Shown: positions 47,866-56,798 of the stretch, piece after piece
Position numbering within the stretch: position 1 is the first letter of the stretch
How the letters are laid out: each line of letters starts with the position of its first letter
NCBI GenBank assembly: GCA_016790635.1
Contig: JAEUOR010000074.1
Coordinates: 124,001-188,000 of the forward strand
Reading direction: 5' to 3'
DNA length: 64,000 nt
Source of the DNA: Burkholderiales bacterium
Lineage (GTDB): Bacteria > Pseudomonadota > Gammaproteobacteria > Burkholderiales > JAEUOS01
The notes under the pieces: model-generated
Database searches by the model: none
What the model saw: only the letters and a program-made list of their open reading frames with translations
Told to the model about the DNA's origin: nothing
Made by a program: the position numbers and the translations under genes

Positions 47866-48819
47866 TTACTTCTTGAGTCCCAGCGACTCGATGATCGCGC
47901 CCACGCGCTTGGTGTCTTCCTCGAGGAATTTGCGGTAATCGTCACCGCCCAGGAACACAGGCGTCCAGCCCATCTTGTCCAGGGTGCCCTTCCAGGCCGG
48001 CGTCTCGGTCGTCTCCTTCACCAGCTTGATCAGGGCGTCGCGCTGCGCCGGAGTGATGCCCGGCGCGCCGAAGATGCCACGCCAATTGCCCAGTTCCACG
48101 TCGATGCCCTGCTCCTTGAGCGAGGGCATGGCGTCTATCCTGGCCGGCGAGGACTGCGCCAGGGCGCGCATCTTGCCGGCCTTGACCTGCTCGGCGAATT
48201 CGCCGATGCCCGACACCCCGGCCGAGACATGCCCGCCCAGGATGGCCGAGATCGCCTCGCCGCCGCCCTTGAAGGGAACGTAGTTGATCTTGGCCGGGTC
48301 GACGCCGACGGCCTTGGCAATCAGCCCGACCAGGATGTGGTCGGTGCCCCCGGCCGAACCGCCGCCCCAGGACACCTTGCCCGGGTTCTCCTTGAATGCC
48401 TTGACCAGGTCGCCCATGGTCTTGAAGGGCGAGTTCGCGGGGACGACGATGATCTCCCACTCGCTGGTAAGCCGCGCGATGGGCGTCACCTGGGTGAGAT
48501 TCACCGGCGACTTGCCGAGGATGATGCCGCCGACCATGACCATGCCGCCGATCATGACCGCATTGGGGTCGCCCTTGGAGGCATTGACGAACTGCGCCAG
48601 GCCGATGGTGCCGGCCGCGCCACCCTTGTTGTCGAACTGCACGCCGGAGACGAGTTTTGCGGACTGCATCGCGGCCGCCAGGTTGCGTCCGGTCTGGTCC
48701 CAGCCGCCGCCGGGATTGGCCGGGATCATCATCTTGAGGCTGGGCTGGGCCAGCGCGGTGGCGGCGACGAGCGCGCCCGCCAGGACGCAGGCCTGGCCCG
48801 CGCGTTTGAGAAGCTGCAT
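47866..48819 (-). CDS. tctC: Tripartite tricarboxylate transporter receptor
   Basis: TctC/Bug-type periplasmic receptor of 317 residues. A signal peptide (RAGQACVLAGALVAATALA, then QPSLKMMIPANPGGGWDQTG) leads into the family fold with GGSAGGTDHILVGLIAKA. AGGGAG precedes the ATG at 48819. First gene of the tctCBA operon. Its GGGWDQTGR opening is closer to genuine TctC than to the orphan Bug receptors. The ligand is unknown. Confidence 0.93.
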   Translation of the reverse strand: MQLLKRAGQACVLAGALVAATALAQPSLKMMIPANPGGGWDQTGRNLAAAMQSAKLVSGVQFDNKGGAAGTIGLAQFVNASKGDPNAVMIGGMVMVGGIILGKSPVNLTQVTPIARLTSEWEIIVVPANSPFKTMGDLVKAFKENPGKVSWGGGSAGGTDHILVGLIAKAVGVDPAKINYVPFKGGGEAISAILGGHVSAGVSGIGEFAEQVKAGKMRALAQSSPARIDAMPSLKEQGIDVELGNWRGIFGAPGITPAQRDALIKLVKETTETPAWKGTLDKMGWTPVFLGGDDYRKFLEEDTKRVGAIIESLGLKK

Positions 48820-48978
48820 GGTGGACTCCCTGGTTTGAATAAGCGGCGCCGCTTCGATGCGCGCCCTGCCCTTTCGCGGACCCGCGAATTTACCACCTGC
48901 GTTGTTCAATGGAATGCGAACCGGCGTGGGGCCGGGACGCGTGCATGATGCGGCGAGCGCCATGCCGCCGCCAAATCG

Positions 48979-49473
48979 TCAAGGTCCGACGCCGCGCCGG
49001 ATGCGTGCCAGGGTCTGCTGCAGGATGCGCGCGTCGTTGCTGGCCCGATGGCGCGTGAAGTTGAGTTCGGCGGCCACCTGCGCCTTGACCTCGGCCCAGC
49101 GCCCGGCTTCCGCATCGGTCAGGAGCTTGCGCAAGGATTCGACGCGAAAGCGCATCGGCACCTCCGCGGCATCGAAGAGCTTGCACAGCCAGGCGTAGTC
49201 GTTGCCCCAGGCATCGCTGTAGGCGGTGGTGCCTTCCAGCAGCGCGTTGACGTTCGCCGCCACCTCCGGCAATGGCTTGCCGTGCGCGGCGAGGATCGGC
49301 TGGGTGATGCCATGCACCGATTCCGCCCGCGCATCCCAGTGGGTCCAGCCGGGGTCGGGCGTCAGCAGGGAACAGTAGGCCTGGCCGTTGGCCGTGACCA
49401 GTCCGACCTCGATGGGGTGGCTGCGCCCGCCCAGCCCCGAGGCCTCCAGGTCGATGAATGCGGGGACGTCCAT
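48979..49473 (-). CDS. DnaQ-like 3'-5' exonuclease-domain protein
   Basis: Small DEDDh-type nuclease of 164 residues. ExoI motif FIDLEASGLG (DxE), an aspartate in the ExoII-like region SDAWGNDYAWL, and the ExoIII-like HRASNDA. An upstream GTG (49503) is an alternative start. The role could be RNA trimming or DNA end processing. It lies 159 bases upstream of tctC on the same strand. Confidence 0.8.
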   Translation of the reverse strand: MDVPAFIDLEASGLGGRSHPIEVGLVTANGQAYCSLLTPDPGWTHWDARAESVHGITQPILAAHGKPLPEVAANVNALLEGTTAYSDAWGNDYAWLCKLFDAAEVPMRFRVESLRKLLTDAEAGRWAEVKAQVAAELNFTRHRASNDARILQQTLARIRRGVGP

Positions 49474-49633
49474 GGGCGCGGGTAAACTCGAATGCCTCGT
49501 CACGCGTTGAGCGCAAGTGTTTCTCTTGGACCGCAGCCGCGGTGCGGGCGAGTCGCAGGCACCACGCGCCGCTGCCGCTGCATGCGCTGTCAGCAGCCAC
49601 GCATCCTAACCGGATTCGAACTCACCCCCGGAC

Positions 49634-50128
49634 ATGGCAGTCGGCAAAGGTTACGAACTCTTCGCGATTCCGCGCAACAAGAGTGAACTCGACGAAGCGG
49701 TCAAGCGCTCGCGCAAGCGCCTGACGCGCACCGCCGCAGTCGCCTCGGCGGCATCGGTCATCCCGCTGCCCGGGCTCGACATCGCGGTCGACGCCGGCGC
49801 GCTGATCAAGCTCATCCCCGAGATCAACCGCGAGTTCGGACTCACCCCGGAACAGATCGAGCAACTCTCGCCGAACAAGCAATTGATCGTCTACAAGGCA
49901 ATCGTCGCCGTCGGCGGTGCAATGATCGGCAAGCTCATCACGCGCGAACTGGTCATCGAGGCCTTGAAGGCCGTCGGCATTCGCCTGACGGTCAAGCAGG
50001 CCGCCAAGTACGTGCCTCTCGCCGGGCAGGCGCTTTCGGTCGCCATCGGCTTCACCGCGATGCAGTATGTGGGCCGTCAGCACATCCGCGAATGCGTACG
50101 CGTGGTCGAACTGGTGCGGAAAATCTAA
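49634..50128 (+). CDS. Conserved hypothetical protein (DUF697-like hydrophobic domain)
   Basis: Protein of 164 residues with several hydrophobic helices (TAAVASAASVIPLPGLDIAVDAGALIKLIP, KAIVAVGGAMIGKLI, KYVPLAGQALSVAIGFTAM). The IPLPGLDIAVD-type stretch and length suggest a DUF697/YcjF-like membrane-associated domain. No function is known. It is convergent with the small lysine-rich protein gene, with a strong hairpin terminator between. Confidence 0.6.
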   Translation: MAVGKGYELFAIPRNKSELDEAVKRSRKRLTRTAAVASAASVIPLPGLDIAVDAGALIKLIPEINREFGLTPEQIEQLSPNKQLIVYKAIVAVGGAMIGKLITRELVIEALKAVGIRLTVKQAAKYVPLAGQALSVAIGFTAMQYVGRQHIRECVRVVELVRKI

Positions 50129-50214
50129 GAAAGGGCCACGATCGCAGGCGCGGCACTGCCGCCGCGCCCTGGCAGTGCGTCGCACCTGGCGACGCGGGTG
50201 CGCGACGAATGGGC

Positions 50215-50244
50215 GAAAAAAAACGGGCCTTGCGGCCCGCTTTT
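50215..50244. terminator. Strong bidirectional-type rho-independent terminator
   Basis: CGGGCC-TTGC-GGCCCG forms a perfect six-pair stem (50224-50239). On the minus strand it is followed by a run of eight or more T; on the plus strand by CTTTTC. It ends the small lysine-rich gene and probably the convergent hypothetical gene. Confidence 0.85.
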
Positions 50245-50261
50245 CGAGAAAAAACGAAGAA

Positions 50262-50396
50262 TTACTTCTTCGCGTCTTTCTTCATGTCTTTCTTTTCTTC
50301 TTTCTTGGCGTCAGCCTTCTTGTCTTGAGCGACGACGCTGGTGGTGGCGGTGACAGCGAACGCGCCGGCGATGATGAGAGCGAGCAGCTTTTGCAT
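50262..50396 (-). CDS. Small secreted lysine-rich protein (44 residues)
   Basis: A 44-residue protein with good expression signals: AGGAGA before the ATG and a strong terminator just after the stop. Residues 1-23 form a clear signal peptide (QKLLALIIAGAFAVTATTSVVA, cleavage near VVA-Q). The mature part of about 21 residues (DKKADAKKEEKKDMKKDAKK) is almost only Lys, Asp, Glu and Ala and is highly charged. Similar short exported Lys/Ala/Asp-rich proteins occur in betaproteobacteria, but their role is not known. Confidence 0.75.
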   Translation of the reverse strand: MQKLLALIIAGAFAVTATTSVVAQDKKADAKKEEKKDMKKDAKK

Positions 50397-50723
50397 GGTT
50401 TCTCCTCAGAAGTGGAAAGATTGCGGAAAACTCCGCTGTTTCAGCATTTGGGCAAATTGAACCCGGGCGGAGTCTAGCAAAAAACGCGGCCCGCGGGAAT
50501 GGGTTGACAGGATCGAAATTTCCTTAATTTTCATACTCTTTGGCACGATATCGCAGTCCGCCACGCAAGTTGGCGACGACTGTTACAATTGAGTCTTCTG
50601 TACGGGAGCATCGGCGCCCTTGCTGCGACGCAGCGAATTGCGGCGTTCCCCTCCCGCCCCGCGCGTGAAATCGCGCCGCCGCCCTCCCGCATCCGGGTCG
50701 GGCCCACCCACCCGAAGAGAACC
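50397..50723. other. Intergenic region upstream of rhlE
   Basis: About 327 bases with no recognisable gene. It holds the divergent promoter regions of the small lysine-rich gene and rhlE. A -10-like TACAAT (50584-50589) lies 134 bases before the rhlE ATG with no good -35, implying a long 5' leader for rhlE. The 50520-50545 stretch is AT-rich relative to its surroundings. Confidence 0.4.
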
Positions 50724-52100
50724 ATGTCCTTTCAGAATCTCGGCTTGTCCGAGCCCATCCTGCGCGCGGTGCGCGAGCAGGGCTACAACGAAGCCACGCC
50801 CATCCAGCGTCAGGCGATCCCCGCCGTCCTGGCAGGCGGCGACATCCTGGCCGGCGCGCAGACCGGCACCGGCAAGACCGCCGGCTTCACCCTGCCCATC
50901 CTGCAACGTCTTTCCTCCGACATCCGTCCAAGTTCGCCGTTCACGCGCCGCGCGCCGCGCACCCTGATCCTCACCCCGACCCGCGAGCTGGCCGCGCAGG
51001 TCGAGGAATCCGTGCGCACGTATGGCAAGTACGTCAGGCTTGCCTCGACGGTCGTCTACGGCGGGGTCGGCATCAACCCGCAGATCGCTGCCTTGAAGCG
51101 CGGGGTCGACATCCTGGTCGCGACCCCGGGGCGCCTGCTCGACCTGCACGAACAGCGCGCGGCCGACCTGTCGAAGATCGAGATCCTGGTGCTGGACGAA
51201 GCCGACCGCATGCTCGACATGGGCTTCATCCACGACATCCGGCGCATCCTGGCGCTCTTGCCGAAAAAGCGCCAGAACCTGCTCTTCTCGGCCACGTTCT
51301 CCGACGAGATCCGCGCACTGGCCGACTCCTTGCTCAACAAGCCGGCCTCGATCGAGGTCGCGCGCCGCAACGCCACCGTGGACATCATCGAGCAGACCGT
51401 GCACCCGGTCGACCGCAACCGCAAGACCGAGTTGCTCACCAAGCTGATCCGCGACGGCAACTGGTTCCAGGTGCTGGTGTTCACGCGCACCAAGCACGGC
51501 GCCAATCGCTTAGCCGAGAGCCTCGACGCCAAGGGCATCCCCTCGCTCGCGATCCACGGCAACAAGAGCCAGGGGGCGCGCACGCGCGCCCTGTCGGAAT
51601 TCAAGTCGGCCAAGCTGCAGGTGCTGGTCGCGACCGACATCGCCGCGCGCGGCATCGACATCGACGAACTGCCGCATGTGGTCAATTTCGACCTGCCCAA
51701 CATCCCGGAAGACTACGTGCATCGCATCGGCCGCACCGGCCGTGCCGGCGCCGGCGGGTCCGCGGTGTCGCTGGTGTGCATCGACGAGCGCGTTTTCCTG
51801 CGCGACATCGAGCGCCTGATCAAGCGCGAAATTCCGCGCGTGGTCGTGCCCGGCTTCGAGCCGGATCCGAACGCCCGCCCCGAGCCGATCCAGACCGGCT
51901 CGCGCGGCTCGAACCGGCCGCCGTCGCGCGGAACCGGGCGCGGCGGCAACCCCGCGCGCAGCGGGTCCGGCAACGGCTCCGGCGCGGCCGGTTCCGCGCC
52001 GCACGGCAAGCCTCCCGCCCGCGGCGGCGCGCCGCAGGGTCAACGCGCCCAGCCGGCACGCCCGGGCCCGCTGCATCGCAGCGGCGGTCGCGGCCGATAA
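50724..52100 (+). CDS. rhlE: DEAD-box ATP-dependent RNA helicase
   Basis: DEAD-box RNA helicase of 458 residues, RhlE-like, acting in RNA remodelling and ribosome or cold adaptation. Motifs in order are the Q motif (FQNLGLSEPILRAVREQGY, ATPIQ), AQTGTGKT (I), PTRELAAQ (Ia), DEADRML (II), SATFSDE (III), ARGIDI (V) and HRIGRTGRAG (VI). The C-terminal about 75 residues are Gly/Arg/Pro/Ser-rich and probably disordered. The ATG at 50724 has GAAGAG upstream. A long untranslated leader is likely. Confidence 0.93.
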   Translation: MSFQNLGLSEPILRAVREQGYNEATPIQRQAIPAVLAGGDILAGAQTGTGKTAGFTLPILQRLSSDIRPSSPFTRRAPRTLILTPTRELAAQVEESVRTYGKYVRLASTVVYGGVGINPQIAALKRGVDILVATPGRLLDLHEQRAADLSKIEILVLDEADRMLDMGFIHDIRRILALLPKKRQNLLFSATFSDEIRALADSLLNKPASIEVARRNATVDIIEQTVHPVDRNRKTELLTKLIRDGNWFQVLVFTRTKHGANRLAESLDAKGIPSLAIHGNKSQGARTRALSEFKSAKLQVLVATDIAARGIDIDELPHVVNFDLPNIPEDYVHRIGRTGRAGAGGSAVSLVCIDERVFLRDIERLIKREIPRVVVPGFEPDPNARPEPIQTGSRGSNRPPSRGTGRGGNPARSGSGNGSGAAGSAPHGKPPARGGAPQGQRAQPARPGPLHRSGGRGR

Positions 52101-52127
52101 TCGGGATCACGCCGCCAGGAGATGACG

Positions 52128-52832
52128 ATGGCCAAGGAAAAGATTGCCCTGATCACCGCCGCCGGGTCGGGAATGGGCGCGGCAATCGCGCGCCGCCTGG
52201 CTGCGGACGGCTGGCAGGTGGCCGTCATGTCTTCGTCCGGCAAGGGCGAGGCCCTGGGTCGCGAACTGGGCGGACTGGGCTTCACGGGATCGACCACCGA
52301 CGCGGACGCGCTGGAACGCTTTGTCGCTGCCGCGCTGGAACGCTTCGGTCGCATCGACGCGGTCGTCAACAGCGCCGGCCACCCGCCCAAGGGCGAGTTG
52401 CTCGACATCACCGACGCGCAGTGGCATGCCGGCATGGACGTGGCCTACCTCAACGTGGTGCGCATGGCGCGCCTGGTGACACCGGCGCTGCGCCAGGCCG
52501 GCGGCGGCGCGATCATCAATATCTCGACCTTCGCGGCCTTCGAGCCCGACCTCCTGTTCCCGGTCTCGGGGCCGCTGCGCGCTGCGCTCGGCAGTTTCGC
52601 CAAGCTGTACTCGGATCGCTACGCGGCCGACAACATCCGCATGAACAACATCCTGCCGGGCTACATCGACAGCCTGCCCGAGAAGGAAGAGCGCCGCGCG
52701 AAAATCCCGCTCAAGCGCTACGGCAAGACTGCGGAAATCGCCGGCACGGCCGCGTTCCTGCTCTCGCCGGACGCCGCCTACATCGCCGGACAGAACCTGC
52801 GCGTCGACGGCGGCATCACGCGCGCGGTCTAG
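52128..52832 (+). CDS. Short-chain dehydrogenase/reductase fold protein lacking YxxxK
   Basis: SDR-fold protein of 234 residues. Cofactor motif AAGSGMGAA near the N-terminus, NSAG at 81-84 and NIS with Ser133 in place. The expected catalytic Tyr and Lys are replaced: FPVSGPLRAAL gives Ser147 and Arg151 at the YxxxK positions. It may be a pseudoenzyme or an atypical oxidoreductase. The start at 52128 has AGGAG six bases upstream. It follows rhlE by 27 bases. Confidence 0.85.
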   Translation: MAKEKIALITAAGSGMGAAIARRLAADGWQVAVMSSSGKGEALGRELGGLGFTGSTTDADALERFVAAALERFGRIDAVVNSAGHPPKGELLDITDAQWHAGMDVAYLNVVRMARLVTPALRQAGGGAIINISTFAAFEPDLLFPVSGPLRAALGSFAKLYSDRYAADNIRMNNILPGYIDSLPEKEERRAKIPLKRYGKTAEIAGTAAFLLSPDAAYIAGQNLRVDGGITRAV

Positions 52833-52898
52833 AAGCGCGCGGCAAACGCGCTGACCCTGCCGCTTGACGCCGCGGGGCGCGCCAGGGCGTGGCAGCGC

Positions 52899-53774
52899 TC
52901 AGTTGCTCGCGGCGTTGCCGCGTCCGACGATGCGCGGCAGCGCCGCGTCCAGCACATCCTTCCTGAGCGGCTTGGCGATGAAGGCAAACGCCCCCAGCAT
53001 CACCGCGTTGGCCAGGTCGGCCTGGCCCTTCTTTTCCGACACCAGCACGATGCGCGTCGCGGCATAGGCGGCATCGATGCGCAGCGCCTCCATGGTGCGG
53101 AAGGCGTCCAGGCGCGGCATCTCGGTATCGATGACCATGACGTGCGGCTTTTGCGCAGCGCCCAGGGACGCGCGCATCGCGTCGCGGTCGGCAGCGATCG
53201 ACACCGTCAACCCTGCGCGCCCGAAGAGCAGTTCGAGAATGCGGTTTTGCGGCGCCAGATGTCCGGCGATGAGGGCGCGTGCCCTGGCCGGCAACGCCTG
53301 TTCCGCCGTCGGGTAGACATAAAACCCGGTGCTCTCGAGCTCCTTGAAGGCCGGCACCGACTCGATCACCGCCATGCGGCCCGTGACTTTCAGGCGCTGG
53401 GTGACCTCCGGGGCCGGCGCGGCGCCGGCGGTCTGCGCCAGGTCGGCGAGGATGTCCCCGATCAAGGCATCCGCGGCCGGATCGGGCAGCACCTCGCGCA
53501 TCAGGTTGCCCGGCATTTCGGTGGTGAGCCCGAAAGCCATCTCGTCGATCGGCACCTGCCCGGCGTGGGCAATCAGTCCCTGGCGCAGGAGTTCGGCGGT
53601 CCACAAGACCAGGTCCTCGACGTCCAGGTGACTCATCTCGCGCGCCAGGGCGGCTGCGTCGCGCTTGCCGTCGATCAGGCGCAGCAGGCGTCGAAAGCCG
53701 GTCGAGAGTGGCACTCCCGGGTCGTTCAAGGCGAGCACGCCGGTGCGCGTGCGTTCGTAGATGGTCGGCTTCAT
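52899..53774 (-). CDS. Receiver-domain (response-regulator-like) protein
   Basis: Protein of 291 residues. Residues about 175-285 form a CheY-like receiver with the phospho-acceptor Asp216 (VMVIDTEMPRLD) and the conserved lysine Lys268 (AFIAKPL). The usual acidic pair at the start of the domain looks replaced (HLAPQNRILELLFG). The N-terminal about 130 residues have an unrecognised fold, possibly winged-helix-like (GVPLSTGFRRLLRLIDGKRDAAALAREM). No kinase is adjacent. Output is unknown. Confidence 0.8.
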   Translation of the reverse strand: MKPTIYERTRTGVLALNDPGVPLSTGFRRLLRLIDGKRDAAALAREMSHLDVEDLVLWTAELLRQGLIAHAGQVPIDEMAFGLTTEMPGNLMREVLPDPAADALIGDILADLAQTAGAAPAPEVTQRLKVTGRMAVIESVPAFKELESTGFYVYPTAEQALPARARALIAGHLAPQNRILELLFGRAGLTVSIAADRDAMRASLGAAQKPHVMVIDTEMPRLDAFRTMEALRIDAAYAATRIVLVSEKKGQADLANAVMLGAFAFIAKPLRKDVLDAALPRIVGRGNAASN

Positions 53775-53912
53775 TGGCGCGCGAAAAACGGAGGCGCGGG
53801 CCTCCTGCCGCGATTCTACGGCGCCCGGTCGGGTCGCAAAATGAGGGCTTGCGCGATAATTCCGCCTCCATCATTGATGCTCGTGGCAAGCGCCGCGACC
53901 ACGGAGAACTTC

Positions 53913-54533
53913 ATGTCGCGCCGTTCGATCCGCAGTCTCTTGACCATCGCGCTGGTCCTCGCCCTGGCTGCCTGCAAGGACAGCCCCGCTCCCGCAACGC
54001 CGGCGACGCCGGCGAAGTCCTCGGCGCCGGCGTCACCGGCCGCTCCCGCTGCAGCGCCCGCTGCGGGAGGCAACCTCCTCGAGCAGGCCGCCCGAGGCAA
54101 CGGGTTCACCGTCGGCAGCATGATGGCCGCCAAGACCATCTACGTCTTCTTCGACCCGCAATGCCCGCACTGCGGCCACCTGTGGGAAGCGGCCATGCCG
54201 CTGGCCAACCAGTTGCGCATGGTGTGGATCCCGGTCGCATTCATCGGCGCCAAGTCCGCGCCGCAGGGTGCTGCCCTGCTGGCGGCGCAGGACCCGATGA
54301 CCGCCATGACCGCTCACGAGAAAAGCCTCCTGGCCAAGCAGGGCGGCTTGATTCCGCCGGACAACCTCCCGGCCGAGCTCGCCGCCAAGGTCAAGGCCAA
54401 TACCGAATTGTGGAAGCAACTGGGCGGCGAGTCGGTGCCGTTCACCATCTTCAAGAAGCCCGGCAGCGAAGAGGTCGGCAAGTTCGCCGGCGCGCTCGAC
54501 ACCGAGAACCTGAAACGCCTGCTTGGCCTGTGA
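53913..54533 (+). CDS. Thioredoxin-fold lipoprotein (DsbG/DsbC-like)
   Basis: Exported thiol-disulfide protein of 206 residues. Lipobox LAAC puts the lipidated cysteine at Cys21. Residues about 24-52 are a flexible Ala/Pro-rich tether. The thioredoxin domain has FFDPQCPHCGHLW with the CPHC active site (Cys84, Cys87) and a cis-proline in SVPFTIF. No N-terminal dimerisation domain is present, so it is a shortened DsbG-like protein. GGAG precedes the ATG. It probably acts in periplasmic disulfide repair. Confidence 0.9.
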   Translation: MSRRSIRSLLTIALVLALAACKDSPAPATPATPAKSSAPASPAAPAAAPAAGGNLLEQAARGNGFTVGSMMAAKTIYVFFDPQCPHCGHLWEAAMPLANQLRMVWIPVAFIGAKSAPQGAALLAAQDPMTAMTAHEKSLLAKQGGLIPPDNLPAELAAKVKANTELWKQLGGESVPFTIFKKPGSEEVGKFAGALDTENLKRLLGL

Positions 54534-54558
54534 ACCGCAGGCGGCAGCCGCTTTCCGG

Positions 54559-56103
54559 CTAGAGCACGACCTCGATCAGGTAAGGCGCCGCGGCCGCCAG
54601 GCCGCGGCGCATCTGCGCCGCCAGTTCATCCAGCGTGGTGGCCTGCCCGGCCTCGACGCCCATGCCGCGCGCCAGTGAACGCCAGTCGAGGTCCGGTCGA
54701 TCCAGGGTGAGCATGTCGGTCGCGCGCTGTCCGGGCGCGCCGGCGCCGACGCTGGCCAGTTCGCCTTTCAGGATGTTGTAGCTGCGATTGGCAAACACCA
54801 GCACCGTGACCGGCAGGTTCTCGCGCGCCATGGTCCACAAGGCCTGCAGGGTGTACATGCCGCTGCCGTCGCCTTCCAGCGCGATGACCTTGCGACCGCC
54901 TCCGGCGATGGCCGCGCCGGTCGCAGCGGGCAGCGCGAACCCGATCGAGCCGCCCATGACGGTCAGCCAGCCATGCGGCCTGGCGTGGGTGGTCAGCGCG
55001 GCAAAACCGCGCCCGGTCGAGACCGATTCGTCGACCACGATGCCGTCCTCGGGAATGAGCGCGCCCAATACCGCGGCGATGCCTTCCTGTGTGAGCTTGC
55101 CGCTCGGCAGTCCGGGCGGATCGAGCCGCGCCACATGTGCCGGCGCGACCCCGTGCGCGCCAAGCTCGGCAGCCAGCGCCTCGAGTGCGCCGACGATGTC
55201 TTCCTCCACGCCGGCCAGGCGCGTGAAGACGCAGTCGGCAGGCGCCTGCAGGCTCGGCTTGTCCGGATAGGCGAAAAAGCTCACCGGCGGACGCCCGCCC
55301 GCCAGCACGACAGAGCGCAGGTCGGCCAGGGACTTGACCGCCAGGTCGACCACGTAGGGAACCCGTTGCGTGATCACGCGGCCGGCGCCGCGATCGTAGC
55401 GCGGGCAGTTGTATTCCGAGAGCAGGCGGCAGCCGGTCGCCGCGGCGATGCGTCCGGCCCAGGCCAGCGCCTCTTCATGCACCCCGATGCCGCCCAGGAG
55501 CAGCGCAGCACCGGGGACCTTGAGCGCGGCGGCCGCGGCGCGCACGGCATCCGGCGCCACCTGCGCGCGCGGCGCCGGTGCACGTGCGACCGAGGGGGCG
55601 TCGGCCGCGTTCCATGCGGTGTCGGCGGGCAGGACCAGCGTGGCGATCTGGCCGGGCGCGGTGCGCGCGGCCTCGACGGCACGGGCGCCGTCGGCAGCGA
55701 CATCGCGCGCGTTCCAGCTCGTGCGCACCCAGTGCGACATCGGCCGCGCGATGCCCTCGATGTCGGCGGTCAGCGGCGCGTCGTGGCGGATGTGGTGTGC
55801 CGCGTGCTCGCCGACGATGTTGACGATGCCCGAGCGCGCCTTTTTCGCGTTGTGCAGGTTGGCCAGGCCGTTGCCCAGACCGGGCCCCAGGTGCAGGAGG
55901 GTTGCGGCCGGTTTGCCGGCGATGCGCCAGTAGCCGTCGGCCGCGCCGGTCACTACGCCTTCGAAGAGCCCCAGCACGCAGCGCATGCCCGCGACATGGT
56001 CGAGCGCGGCGACAAAATGCATCTCGGAGGTGCCGGGATTGGCAAAGCAGACGTCCACATCACTGGCGATCAGGGTGCGGACCAAGGATTCGGCGCCGTT
56101 CAT
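54559..56103 (-). CDS. ThDP-dependent enzyme (acetolactate synthase large subunit-like)
   Basis: Thiamine-diphosphate enzyme of 514 residues with the three standard domains. The catalytic Glu of the Pyr domain is in GLFEGVVTGAADGYWR; the ThDP/Mg motif is GDGSGMYTLQALWTMARENLPVT followed by NRSYN. Family members include acetolactate synthase, benzoylformate decarboxylase and sulfopyruvate decarboxylase. The absence of a small regulatory subunit gene argues against a biosynthetic role. AAGGA precedes the start. The substrate is unknown. Confidence 0.9.
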   Translation of the reverse strand: MNGAESLVRTLIASDVDVCFANPGTSEMHFVAALDHVAGMRCVLGLFEGVVTGAADGYWRIAGKPAATLLHLGPGLGNGLANLHNAKKARSGIVNIVGEHAAHHIRHDAPLTADIEGIARPMSHWVRTSWNARDVAADGARAVEAARTAPGQIATLVLPADTAWNAADAPSVARAPAPRAQVAPDAVRAAAAALKVPGAALLLGGIGVHEEALAWAGRIAAATGCRLLSEYNCPRYDRGAGRVITQRVPYVVDLAVKSLADLRSVVLAGGRPPVSFFAYPDKPSLQAPADCVFTRLAGVEEDIVGALEALAAELGAHGVAPAHVARLDPPGLPSGKLTQEGIAAVLGALIPEDGIVVDESVSTGRGFAALTTHARPHGWLTVMGGSIGFALPAATGAAIAGGGRKVIALEGDGSGMYTLQALWTMARENLPVTVLVFANRSYNILKGELASVGAGAPGQRATDMLTLDRPDLDWRSLARGMGVEAGQATTLDELAAQMRRGLAAAAPYLIEVVL

Positions 56104-56144
56104 CAATGTCCTTCGCGAAAGTATTGCGGGTAGGCAGCGGTGCT

Positions 56145-56756
56145 TCAGGCGCGCCGCGTCAGGATTACGGCCAGTTCGCCGATGCCCATCGGGTGGGCGA
56201 CGCGCCCATAGGGCGGCTTGGGCCAGTCCCAGTGCGTCGCGTCGAACAGGGCGCGCATGGCGTGGATGTCGCAATGATACGGCGGACCTTCGACAAAGCC
56301 CTCGGCAGCGCCCTTGCGCGCGCCCTGCATGAAGAGGGCGAAGAGCCGCCCGCCCGGCCTGATCCAGGCGTGGAGTTGCTGCGCGTAGGCGAACCAATGG
56401 TCCGGATGCAGCGCGCACAGGCAGGTTTGCTCGTAGACCGCATCCAGGGGCTGGGCCGGACGCCAGGCCAGGACATCGGCGGTGACGACCTCGGCGTGAC
56501 GACCGGCGGCCGCCAGCGCCGCCTGCGTGCGCGTCACTGCCGCCTGGGCGTAGTCCAGCGCGGTCACCGCGAAGCCGCGCGCGGCAAGTGCGACGACCTC
56601 GTGCCCGGAACCGCAACCCGGCACGGCGATGCGGCAGGGCGCGAGGCTGCCGTCGGCAAGCCAGGCTTCCAACTGCGGGCTGGGCGCGCCGCGATCCCAC
56701 GGCGTCGTGCCCTGGTTGAACTTGTCCTGCCAGAATTCGCGTGTCGGGCCTGCCAT
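56145..56756 (-). CDS. Thiopurine S-methyltransferase-family protein
   Basis: TPMT-family SAM methyltransferase of 203 residues. FWQDKFNQGTTPWDRGAPSPQLEAWL is the family N-terminus; the SAM motif is VPGCGSGHEV. Members methylate thiols, selenium or halides. It has no Shine-Dalgarno sequence; CATCAT six bases before the ATG could be a weak -10. It lies 41 bases upstream of the ThDP gene on the same strand. Confidence 0.9.
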   Translation of the reverse strand: MAGPTREFWQDKFNQGTTPWDRGAPSPQLEAWLADGSLAPCRIAVPGCGSGHEVVALAARGFAVTALDYAQAAVTRTQAALAAAGRHAEVVTADVLAWRPAQPLDAVYEQTCLCALHPDHWFAYAQQLHAWIRPGGRLFALFMQGARKGAAEGFVEGPPYHCDIHAMRALFDATHWDWPKPPYGRVAHPMGIGELAVILTRRA

Positions 56757-56798
56757 GCGCGAATGATGCCACGCGGCGCCGGCCGGACCGTGCTGGGA

